Shown one piece after another: positions 29,878-36,653 of a stretch of 36,653 nt of DNA. Origin of the DNA: an uncultured Muribaculaceae bacterium. Lineage in GTDB: Bacteria > Bacteroidota > Bacteroidia > Bacteroidales > Muribaculaceae. Every line of letters begins with the position of its first letter. Within the stretch, counting starts at the first letter, position 1. The position numbers were made by a program, and so were the translations under genes. The stretch lies in NCBI GenBank assembly GCA_910587185.1, contig CAJULY010000023.1:1-36653 (forward strand). Direction: 5' to 3'. The notes beneath the pieces were generated by a model. The model ran no database searches and was not told the origin of the DNA. It worked only from the letters and a program-made list of their open reading frames with translations.

Positions 29878-31539
29878 TCATTTTATTTTTTTATCAGGTG
29901 CATTTCCGGCTTCTATCTTATCGATAAGCCTTCTCCTCTTTGAATAAAAGCTATTAATCTTTATCGAGAAAATCAGGCAAATAGATTTGCTATTGAACCC
30001 AGCAAAGATCAATGCGAGTAGTCTGAAGTCCTCCTCCTTTAAAGATGAACACTGTGAACGTAATTTAATCATAATTCCGTCCATATATTTGTTCAAAGCC
30101 CTCTCAATTTCAAGCAAGCTACGATTATCTGATAGTTTCTTTATGTTCTTTTCAATATTTGATAACATGATTCTTCGGGAATTTTCCGTATCCGCCTTGT
30201 CAAAATATTCATTGCAAAGGTTGTTCAACGTTTCCCATTTCATTTTGTATAAATCTTCTGATATCTGACGTATTTTTGAATTAGAGGCAGTCAGCTTTGT
30301 CAATTTCTTCTCTTTCAGTTTAAGTTCGTTTGAAAGATTTATAATGTCTTTCAAACGATTTTCTAATTCAAATCTCTTCAACCGACTTTGTTGACGAACA
30401 AAAATGAAAACAACGACAAAAATCAAGATGAAAAAAATGGCACCAATAATTATGGTATTTTTCAGATTTTCTGATTTTTCGGTTTCCTCCAATACCCTTT
30501 TATCGGAATATTCTTTCTGAATACTTACCACTGATTGCATCAATGCACTATCAACTTCATGATTAAGGACCAAAAAAAGTGAGTCATAATATTTAATTGC
30601 AGAATCTGGAACTCCTTTGGTCTTGAAATAGATTATTTTTGTATTTAAATAATTCGATTTTTCTTTAGCTGTAGTAAAATTGCTGTAATCGACCATAGTT
30701 TTTTCATATTCCCTGAATGAAGAGTCTGAAATGTTGGATTGGGTGTACCATGAAAGATCCTGTAAGGATATAGGGTAAAAATTATTGAATCTCTTTAACT
30801 CTTCATAGCATCTATTTGAACCGTCTTTATCTCCGTAAAGATATAGATTTTGATAGAGACCGCTTAGTCCATAAACTACCATGTCACTGTCTGATTCATG
30901 TCGCGCAATTTTACAGATACTGTCAATAATTGCTTTACCTCTTTCATAATCACCCGTGTTACCGTATATGATACCAAGGTCCAATAAGCAATATCTATGA
31001 TTTTTCTGCAAATTACTATTTTCATAGTTTTCTATTGCCTCTGTTATATATTCTATGGCTGAAGCAGATTGATAGGTACTCACTAATATATTCGTAATCA
31101 ATTCGGAGGCTTTGGCGTGCCAGTAGGGGTTATCGGCGGATATGGCCATTTCGCGCGCTCTCATGGAGGGGATGATGGCTTTGGAGAATTCGCGGTTGTT
31201 TGAGAGGATTTCGCCCTGATAGAAGAGCGATTTCATCAGGTTGGAGTCGGGTCCGTGGTCCTCGTAGTAGCGGACGGCGGTGGAGACGAGCGAGTCGTCA
31301 GTCAGGACTTCGTAGGTCTTTATGCGTCCTTGGGTAAGGAGCAGGGCGTAGAGGGCGCGGTCGGAGGCATGGGTGAGAGAGGCGGTGTCGATGGAGTCAA
31401 GGATGGCGAGGGCCGAGTCGGGAGCCGATTCCATGACGGCCTCGGCGCGCTGCAGTTTATGAGGAGTCCTATGGCTGCAGCTTTCAATTATGCAGAGGAT
31501 AATTATTATAGATATGATTACGCACAGGTGTTTTCTCAT
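29878..31539 (-). CDS. TPR-containing membrane-spanning transcriptional regulator with C-terminal HTH
   Basis: 553 residues from the ATG at 31539. The frame has an earlier ATG at 31560, but a consensus promoter at 31558-31588 would start the transcript after it. A signal or anchor (MRKHLCVIISIIIILCIIESC, possible lipid Cys) is followed by TPR-like helical repeats (about 25-335, periplasmic), one membrane span (about 362-381), a basic coiled coil, and a C-terminal helix-turn-helix (LLALIFAGFNSKSICLIFSIKINSFYSKRRRLI). This is a one-component sensor layout found in Bacteroidales. It stands directly upstream of the DUF3244/RiPP genes and probably controls them. Base composition jumps near 31100: the first 150 codons are GC-rich, the rest AT-rich, so the gene is mosaic. 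Confidence 0.8.
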   Translation of the reverse strand: MRKHLCVIISIIIILCIIESCSHRTPHKLQRAEAVMESAPDSALAILDSIDTASLTHASDRALYALLLTQGRIKTYEVLTDDSLVSTAVRYYEDHGPDSNLMKSLFYQGEILSNNREFSKAIIPSMRAREMAISADNPYWHAKASELITNILVSTYQSASAIEYITEAIENYENSNLQKNHRYCLLDLGIIYGNTGDYERGKAIIDSICKIARHESDSDMVVYGLSGLYQNLYLYGDKDGSNRCYEELKRFNNFYPISLQDLSWYTQSNISDSSFREYEKTMVDYSNFTTAKEKSNYLNTKIIYFKTKGVPDSAIKYYDSLFLVLNHEVDSALMQSVVSIQKEYSDKRVLEETEKSENLKNTIIIGAIFFILIFVVVFIFVRQQSRLKRFELENRLKDIINLSNELKLKEKKLTKLTASNSKIRQISEDLYKMKWETLNNLCNEYFDKADTENSRRIMLSNIEKNIKKLSDNRSLLEIERALNKYMDGIMIKLRSQCSSLKEEDFRLLALIFAGFNSKSICLIFSIKINSFYSKRRRLIDKIEAGNAPDKKIK

Positions 31540-31557
31540 TGATTTTGCTTTAATACG

Positions 31558-31588
31558 CAAAAATAGTCAAAATAGCCAAAATCTCAAA
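31558..31588 (-). promoter_or_regulatory. Promoter of the TPR/HTH regulator gene
   Basis: Minus strand TTTG (31588-31585), 19 bases, TATTTTTG (31565-31558): both boxes match the consensus. Predicted transcript start near 31552, between the two candidate start codons, which decides for the ATG at 31539. Confidence 0.65.
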
Positions 31589-31733
31589 GGCCCTCTTTCT
31601 TCTTAGAGAAACAGAGTCTAATAAGGTGTTTTTCTAAATTACTTATGCATAGCTGTTGAGTTGAGATTAGCAACTCCTACTTTGAAAACAAATGGGAATT
31701 TACATTGATCAAATCACCGGCTCGGTCTCATTG

Positions 31734-34313
31734 CTATTTTTTAAGGTAGATGGTAACCATGAACTCGCGGCCGCGAAGCATGCTCGAACGGTCAACGCGG
31801 GAAACGGAACCGAACGAGGAATAGGAATATGACCGGTGATCGAGAAGATTCGTGACGGAAGCGGAAAGTTCCAGACGCTTGCCGAGATTAAAAGTCAGTT
31901 TGGTGTCAAGCATCATCATGTTCTTGCTGGCGTCAGGCCCCGTCTGATTGCGGTAGTATTCGCCCGAGGCGGTCCATGTCAGGAATCCGCAGGGCGTGAG
32001 GGTCACACTTCCGGAATAGAGGAAGTCATTGTAGTTCTGGCGCGACAGTCCGGATATTTTCATGGCGGAATTATCCCAGGTAAATCCCAGATCCCAGTTG
32101 AAATATGATGAAATTGCGCCATTGATGAAAGGAGACAGTGAGGCGGAAGTGCGCCGTGTGTCGGTCGGGATCCCTTGCGAAAGAATGTTGCCGGAAGAGT
32201 TTCTGTAATACGCTCTGAAGCCGACGTTTCCCCTGATGAAATCAAGGGATTTGCTGAAATTGAGGGCCGTCATGAAGCCGCGCGCCTTCGAGGGGGTGGA
32301 GCGGTAGGAATGGAACACATAGTCGCCTATGATATTCTGGACCATGCCGAACTTCGATCTGTCCCACATGTAATTGCCTGAAGCCATGACGAAGACTCCC
32401 GCCTGCGCGTTGCGGTAGCTGTAAAAGAGTCCGGCGGCCTCGCCCGAAGATGTGTAATAGTCATCGACGCCTTCGGAGAAGGTGCGATATGACGTCAGGA
32501 TGGAGGCGTCGTGGATCGTATGGAGCGAAGCGGGAGAGCGTCGGTGACTTCCGCGCAGTGTCAGGACCATGCGCGGTGTCAGATGAAGGCTTGCCGACAG
32601 CGCAGGCGACAGGAAAAATTCAGTGCGGTCGGAGAGTCCTCCCGAAAAGAAATAGGTGTAGAGATTGACCGGGAGATTACAGGTCAGTTCGAGTTTTCTG
32701 AAATTCCATTCGATTTTCGGCGATGCGAAAAGCCTCAGGTAATCCGTCGTGAGTCTTTCCTGACTTAAGCCGGGCAGATCGTCGATGCCGTGCAGATCGG
32801 TGCGGAGTCCGCGGAAATAGCCTGCGAGCCCTCCGGCGAGAGAGACCGTCAGCCCTTTGAAAATAAACCCGAGGGAGGCCCGCTGATCGGTGTAAAAGGA
32901 ATGCTGGCTTATTTTCTGGCCATATTCGCGGCCATCGTTGTTGACGGAAAACCTTTCAGGCAATGAATTCCACTCGTTGCGGCTCATAAAACTGACCAGT
33001 TTGTTTTTCCCGAAACGGCGTATCATTTCCAGCCTGTTGCCGACAGAATATTGCGGCTGCTCCGCATTCTGGGCCGAAGGGATGGAGCCGGTTGTCAGCA
33101 GGGAGAGGTCATTCCATGAAACGTCGGTCGAAAGCGTGTTTTTCAGATAATATCTCTTCTCGTTGATCTCATAGACGAAGTTTCCCGACAGGGCGTTGCG
33201 ATGCGAAAGAGAATTGCGGTCTTCGACAATGACGCGGTCGCCCGTTTCAAGAAAGTAAGTGGTTACGGCCGACGCCGCGGAGGTCAGGCGGTCGTGTGAG
33301 TAGTCGAGCCGGGCCTTCAGTTCACCGCGGCGCGTCTTGATCAGATGGTTCGACGACATCATCCATGAACGGTTGAAATAGCTCCGTCTGCGTTTGAGAT
33401 CGGGTATCGTCGGCAACGCGAGCGAGAGGTATCCCCGCGGGGTCTCGTCGGGTCTGTCAAGCGTGTGGTCGATGAGCTGTTCCGAGAGATCCATGCCGGC
33501 ATTGTTGCCCTTGAAGGTGGTTATCATCTGATATGACCCCTTCACCATCATGGTGAAAACATCGCCTTGCCACAAGATGCCCCCGGGCTGCGCGCTCCAG
33601 CCGGTTCCCGCCGTTCCGTGGACCAGAAAGGTTGCCTTGGATTTATTCTTAAGCCTGAGATTAATGGCGGCAGCGTCTGAAAAGCTCAGCCCCCGGAGCA
33701 CCTGCATAGGCTGGTGGCACTCAAACACCTCCACAGCCCCGATATCCTCGTGTGAGATGCCGTTTGTGGCAATCCCGTATTTTCCTCCAAGCAGATCGCT
33801 CCCTTCTATATAGAATTTGTTTATTTCCGCTCCCTGATATCTTATCGAGCCGTTGTCCGACACATCTATTCCGGGCATACGTCTGAGCACGTCGCCGATC
33901 GTCCGGTCCTGCTTCCGTGCAAACGCCCCGACATTGTAGGTGACCGTATCTCCGTTTTCCCGGATCCGCGAGGATTTCACGACAATCTGCTTCAATTCCC
34001 GTGCGCTGCGCTCGATCTTTATCTCGACAAAACTCTCGCCTGCCTTTAACGGCGCCGAGTAGGGCTTATAGCTCATCATGGCAACGTTGACCGTCACTCC
34101 GGATTTCTCCGCCGGCAACGGAAGACTGAAATGTCCCTTGCTGTCAGTCAGGCAATATGAGAGAATTTTTGACGCCGAAGTCTTCAGCATCACGTTTGCG
34201 CCGGCTACAGGCTCATTGCTTTCGGCCTCCAGTACAACTCCCGAAAGCCGATCCGCCGCCGAAGCATAAATGGCAGTCAGCAACAAAGCCAGAAAACAAA
34301 CGGAGCGCAACAT
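31734..34313 (-). CDS. TonB-dependent-receptor-like protein paired with GLPGLI
   Basis: 859 residues. Signal peptide 1-19 (ending IYASA), carboxypeptidase-like regulatory domain at about 22-108 (LSGVVLEAESNEPVAGANVMLK ... DSKGHFSLPL), plug at about 110-225 (TVTYNVGAFARKQDRTIGDVLRRMPGIDVSDNGSIRYQG...INKFYIEG), then a long barrel with frequent Tyr/Arg strands and a typical C-terminal strand GREFMVTIYLKK. It starts three bases after the GLPGLI gene, a recurrent Bacteroidales pair whose ligand is unknown. It is GC-rich, unlike the AT-rich genes on either side of the pair. Confidence 0.87.
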   Translation of the reverse strand: MLRSVCFLALLLTAIYASAADRLSGVVLEAESNEPVAGANVMLKTSASKILSYCLTDSKGHFSLPLPAEKSGVTVNVAMMSYKPYSAPLKAGESFVEIKIERSARELKQIVVKSSRIRENGDTVTYNVGAFARKQDRTIGDVLRRMPGIDVSDNGSIRYQGAEINKFYIEGSDLLGGKYGIATNGISHEDIGAVEVFECHQPMQVLRGLSFSDAAAINLRLKNKSKATFLVHGTAGTGWSAQPGGILWQGDVFTMMVKGSYQMITTFKGNNAGMDLSEQLIDHTLDRPDETPRGYLSLALPTIPDLKRRRSYFNRSWMMSSNHLIKTRRGELKARLDYSHDRLTSAASAVTTYFLETGDRVIVEDRNSLSHRNALSGNFVYEINEKRYYLKNTLSTDVSWNDLSLLTTGSIPSAQNAEQPQYSVGNRLEMIRRFGKNKLVSFMSRNEWNSLPERFSVNNDGREYGQKISQHSFYTDQRASLGFIFKGLTVSLAGGLAGYFRGLRTDLHGIDDLPGLSQERLTTDYLRLFASPKIEWNFRKLELTCNLPVNLYTYFFSGGLSDRTEFFLSPALSASLHLTPRMVLTLRGSHRRSPASLHTIHDASILTSYRTFSEGVDDYYTSSGEAAGLFYSYRNAQAGVFVMASGNYMWDRSKFGMVQNIIGDYVFHSYRSTPSKARGFMTALNFSKSLDFIRGNVGFRAYYRNSSGNILSQGIPTDTRRTSASLSPFINGAISSYFNWDLGFTWDNSAMKISGLSRQNYNDFLYSGSVTLTPCGFLTWTASGEYYRNQTGPDASKNMMMLDTKLTFNLGKRLELSASVTNLLDHRSYSYSSFGSVSRVDRSSMLRGREFMVTIYLKK

Positions 34314-34316
34314 GGA

Positions 34317-35171
34317 TTATTCGTGAGGATAATCGGTTTCTTCGAAGTCGTAATTGCGGTGTTCGAGTGTCTTTGGGACATTCACCTTGTCTATTATCTC
34401 TTTGGGAATCTGCTTTTGCTTCATCTGGGCGGCAATGCTGACCTGCAGCGCATCGCGTTTTGTCTTCAACGCCCGTATGCGTTTCGTTTTCAAGCGGTTT
34501 CGGGCACTATAATCAAAATAATCAACATAGCCGCCAGGCATCACTGAAATGGACTTCGCCTCAAATCGGTAATGACCTCTGGAATCGTAGGCGCGGACTA
34601 TCAGACCCGGCAGTCCCCAGAGCTTCCACGGACCTTCATTGAAGGGAATTTCGGGAGCGAACCATGCGGTCCATTCACGGCCGCGATAATCGGCGGTAGC
34701 CTTCACGCAGTTTATCCCGTCGATTACCATGACGCTGTCGGTTATCTCCCATCGCGGAGTGTCAAGCGGCTCTTCGTACTTCCAACTGGAAGAATCAAAA
34801 AAATCGTGGTTGATAATTTTTCCCTCCGGTTTCATTTTAAAGATGACCGTATGCTGATTCTTATGGCTGAATTCCCGAAATCGTTGCCTGTCCATCATTA
34901 TTGCCAAGAACACCTTAGGCTCCCTTGCAGAAAGAGAATCTATCGTTTTGCCTTCGGCTGAGTACATTGCCGATGCCTTATTTCCGGCCCTCAGTGTCAG
35001 ATCATGCAGCTCATAATCGTCTTTAGGCTTAAGCGTATCGGTCACTCTCATGCGTTGATAAACCACCTCTATGAAGCAAGAGTCCAAAACCCTCTCCTCA
35101 TATTCCTGTGCCGTAACACTACCGGCTGATATGAGAGTCAATAAAATTGCTATTATGTTTTTCAGATGCAT
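34317..35171 (-). CDS. GLPGLI family protein
   Basis: 284 residues with a signal peptide (about 1-21, ending SVTA). The family hallmark WGLPGLIVRAYD is present at 185-196 (GLPGLI 186-191), after AWFAPEIPFNEGPW, as usual. The C-terminus is Lys/Arg-rich (NRLKTKRIRALKTKRDAL). GLPGLI proteins are periplasmic or surface proteins of unknown function, named for this motif, and often paired with an outer-membrane receptor, as here. Transcribed from a consensus promoter at 35240-35270 with a leader of about 60 bases. Confidence 0.9.
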   Translation of the reverse strand: MHLKNIIAILLTLISAGSVTAQEYEERVLDSCFIEVVYQRMRVTDTLKPKDDYELHDLTLRAGNKASAMYSAEGKTIDSLSAREPKVFLAIMMDRQRFREFSHKNQHTVIFKMKPEGKIINHDFFDSSSWKYEEPLDTPRWEITDSVMVIDGINCVKATADYRGREWTAWFAPEIPFNEGPWKLWGLPGLIVRAYDSRGHYRFEAKSISVMPGGYVDYFDYSARNRLKTKRIRALKTKRDALQVSIAAQMKQKQIPKEIIDKVNVPKTLEHRNYDFEETDYPHE

Positions 35172-35552
35172 TGCAAAGACGTATAATAGAAAAATTAATA
35201 AGAAATGGATATAAAAAGTGCTTAATTTGACTGCAATTGCAAAGTTATGAAAAAATTCTTCTTAACCAAATAAAACATCATGTAACCGGCAACTTAATCA
35301 ATGGAACGTCCATACATGATGATACGTTTTCCGGTGATTCACACACCTGTAGGATAGTGACTTCGGCACGTATTCGGCGAGACTCACCCGCGGCCTTGCG
35401 CCGATTACATCGCAAAGCGATGTCCCTCCATGTGGACGGTACATTATATATGATTTTTTCTCTGCCATTTTTATTCTATCCCGATATATTTTATTCTTAT
35501 CTTATTGCCATTTCTATCATCAACCATCCTTCTCTTATTCCTTCTATGTTTA
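35172..35552. other. Intergenic region with a GC-rich island and a doubtful small ORF
   Basis: AT-rich ends enclose a GC-rich stretch (about 35300-35450) with a perfect hairpin ACATCGC-AAA-GCGATGT (35407-35423). A 56-codon minus-strand frame (35468 to 35298, MAEKKSYIMYRPHGGTSLCD...) occupies the slot after DUF3244 protein 2 where the other module has its peptide gene, but it has no leader features and only two Cys. It could equally be a structured RNA or gene debris. Confidence 0.3.
35240..35270 (-). promoter_or_regulatory. Promoter of the GLPGLI/TonB-receptor operon
   Basis: Minus strand TTTG (35270-35267), 19 bases, TAACTTTG (35247-35240): perfect fit to the Bacteroidota consensus. Predicted transcript start near 35234. 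Confidence 0.72.
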
Positions 35553-35927
35553 TTATTCCATGCCGAGCCAGCCTTCATATTCGTGGCCGTTGGCAGTCGA
35601 GATTTCGATATGGGCCTGCGTGAGGGTGCCGACATTGATGGTAGCATCAGCCGATGAGTCAAAAACGTATTGACGGGCAAAGCCGGTTGTCATGTCCGTT
35701 ACCGTCAGCTGACACTCTCCCTCAGCAATGGCAAACTGAAAATAAAGGCAACCATTCTGATATATACATTGTATATATTGTAAAGAAGGGACCTTTGGCT
35801 TTTTGGGACGATTTTGGTTTCTATTTTTTAAAATAATACTTGTCGAAACACTTGTATTTTCATTTTGAGCCGTTGAAATAAAATTACAACTTAGAATCAC
35901 CAAGCATATTAAAATAAGTCTCCTCAT
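35553..35927 (-). CDS. DUF3244-family secreted protein 2
   Basis: 124 residues: signal peptide (about 1-20, ending FISTA), a linker with RPKKPKVPSLQ, then the DUF3244 fold with the same C-terminal 60 residues as protein 1 (FAIAEGECQLTV ... HEYEGWLGME; Ala to Thr once). The 3' 185 bases are about 96% identical to the other gene, and the 5' half is unrelated in DNA apart from the general layout. A -7 element TATATTTG (35965-35958) gives a leader of about 26 bases. It lies after a second TPR/HTH regulator, as gene 1 does, so the module regulator-DUF3244 is duplicated. Confidence 0.82.
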   Translation of the reverse strand: MRRLILICLVILSCNFISTAQNENTSVSTSIILKNRNQNRPKKPKVPSLQYIQCIYQNGCLYFQFAIAEGECQLTVTDMTTGFARQYVFDSSADATINVGTLTQAHIEISTANGHEYEGWLGME

Positions 35928-36168
35928 AATTGATTAAATTTGCTTAATTTTTGTTTGCAAATATACCAATTCATAGATGCTTAATAATAATTTTCAGATC
36001 AAAAATAATTGTGCAAATATTTACTTGATAATATACTAACAATCAACGCAATACATAATTGTTTCAAGACAAAAAGCGCCAAAATACACAAAACTAAATT
36101 AATGACTATAAGGTACTTAATTCGAAATTTGCGCACAAAACATAATTAAGAACCTATATATCAGTTAA
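35928..36168. promoter_or_regulatory. AT-rich regulatory region upstream of DUF3244 gene 2
   Basis: 241 bases without a gene, with the -7 element at 35958-35965. GCACAAAACATAATTAAG at 36133-36150 resembles 29839-29856 (14 of 18 bases) and sits at a similar distance from the regulator stop codon in both modules. Confidence 0.4.
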
Positions 36169-36653
36169 TTACCTGATTTTCGAAAGAATAATATTCCTAT
36201 CGGATATATTACTTGAAACGATTTTTTCAATGATTCGTCTTCTTTTTGAATAGAAACTGTTAAGTTTTATTTTCATTATCAAACATATTGCCTTAGTATT
36301 GAAGCCGGCAATAATAAGTTCTATTAGAATTGTTTCATCTTCTTTTAACCATGGACATTGAGTTCGTATTTTATCCATGATACCATTCATATGTCTGTTA
36401 ATTGATTTTTCAATTATAAGTATATGTTTTTTCTCTCCAAGTTTATTTATTTCTTTTTCTACGGCTGCAATGATTTTTCTTCGTGAAAAATCCGAGTCCT
36501 CTTTATCAAAATATTCGTTGCACAAATTATTTATTGTATCCCATCTTTCTTTATATAAATTCTCACAAAGATGAAGGATTCTATTTTGAGATATTGAAAG
36601 TCTATTCATTCTCTTATCCTGATCTTTAATTCTACCAGATAAGATCATTATAT
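36169..36653 (-). CDS. C-terminal part of a second TPR/HTH regulator, cut by the window edge
   Basis: About 160 residues matching the last third of the regulator at 29878-31539: coiled coil, LCENLYKERWDTINNLCNEYFDKEDSDFSRRKII, and the HTH end LIELIIAGFNTKAICLIMKIKLNSFYSKRRRIIEKI. The frame is still open at the right edge, so the gene continues outside (homologue 553 residues); the internal Met at 36648 is not its start. It should regulate the adjacent DUF3244 gene 2. Confidence 0.75.
   Translation of the reverse strand, partial: IMILSGRIKDQDKRMNRLSISQNRILHLCENLYKERWDTINNLCNEYFDKEDSDFSRRKIIAAVEKEINKLGEKKHILIIEKSINRHMNGIMDKIRTQCPWLKEDETILIELIIAGFNTKAICLIMKIKLNSFYSKRRRIIEKIVSSNISDRNIILSKIR

Noticed and set aside
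31540..31560. Earlier ATG (31560) for the TPR/HTH regulator
   Set aside because: A consensus promoter overlaps it; the transcript would begin after this codon, and the signal-anchor starts naturally at 31539.

Overview
The window looks like Bacteroidota, order Bacteroidales, and the gut family Muribaculaceae is a plausible home (inference). The support is family content: TonB-linked outer-membrane proteins with carboxypeptidase-like regulatory domains, GLPGLI and DUF3244 proteins, an M64 IgA-type peptidase, PspC/PadR, and SPASM radical SAM. Repeated promoter elements of the Bacteroidota type (TTTG, about 19-20 bases, TAnnTTTG) also fit. Most of the window has roughly balanced base composition, but about 27.5-31.1 kb and the right edge are clearly AT-rich.

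Layout. 0-2.4 kb (minus): a BcgI-like restriction-modification pair, a fused nuclease-methylase with a short specificity subunit. 2.4-3.05 kb: a small membrane protein and a 196-bp element with 20-bp inverted ends. 3.05-6.54 kb (minus): an operon for a lipoprotein, a PagL-like lipid A deacylase and a secreted M64 metallopeptidase. About 7 kb: tRNA-Leu(CAA) with its promoter and terminator. 7.3-9.6 kb (plus): a TonB-linked outer-membrane protein. 9.6-11.7 kb (minus): PadR regulator plus PspC-domain protein. 11.8-13.95 kb: a disturbed zone with a palindromic REP-like element, a broken XRE gene and a DUF4143-type ATPase behind three promoter repeats, bounded by 33-bp direct repeats. 14.1-18 kb (plus): mutS and a class I aminotransferase. 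18-22 kb (minus): a cytoplasmic GH13 enzyme and a secreted esterase-GH16 fusion, separated by a 338-bp palindromic element.

The most interesting region is 22.3-36.65 kb, almost all on the minus strand. In transcription order it holds: a partial TPR/HTH regulator (right edge); DUF3244 protein 2; a GLPGLI protein with a TonB receptor; a complete TPR-TM-HTH regulator; DUF3244 protein 1; an 82-residue peptide with a double-glycine leader and a six-cysteine core; a radical SAM/SPASM maturase; an outer-membrane plug/barrel protein; a C39-peptidase ABC exporter; and a truncated HlyD-type adaptor. I read this as a radical-SAM RiPP (ribosomally made, modified, exported peptide) locus: the regulator senses in the periplasm, the SPASM enzyme modifies the Cys-rich core, the C39 exporter cuts after Gly-Gly and exports, and the outer-membrane protein acts at the cell surface. 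The adaptor gene is broken where it meets a 3'-truncated DUF1016 gene inside a 71-bp repeat. The two DUF3244 genes share a nearly identical 3' half but unrelated 5' halves. The complete regulator has a sharp base-composition change inside its reading frame. Together these suggest that the locus evolves by segmental exchange between paralogous copies.
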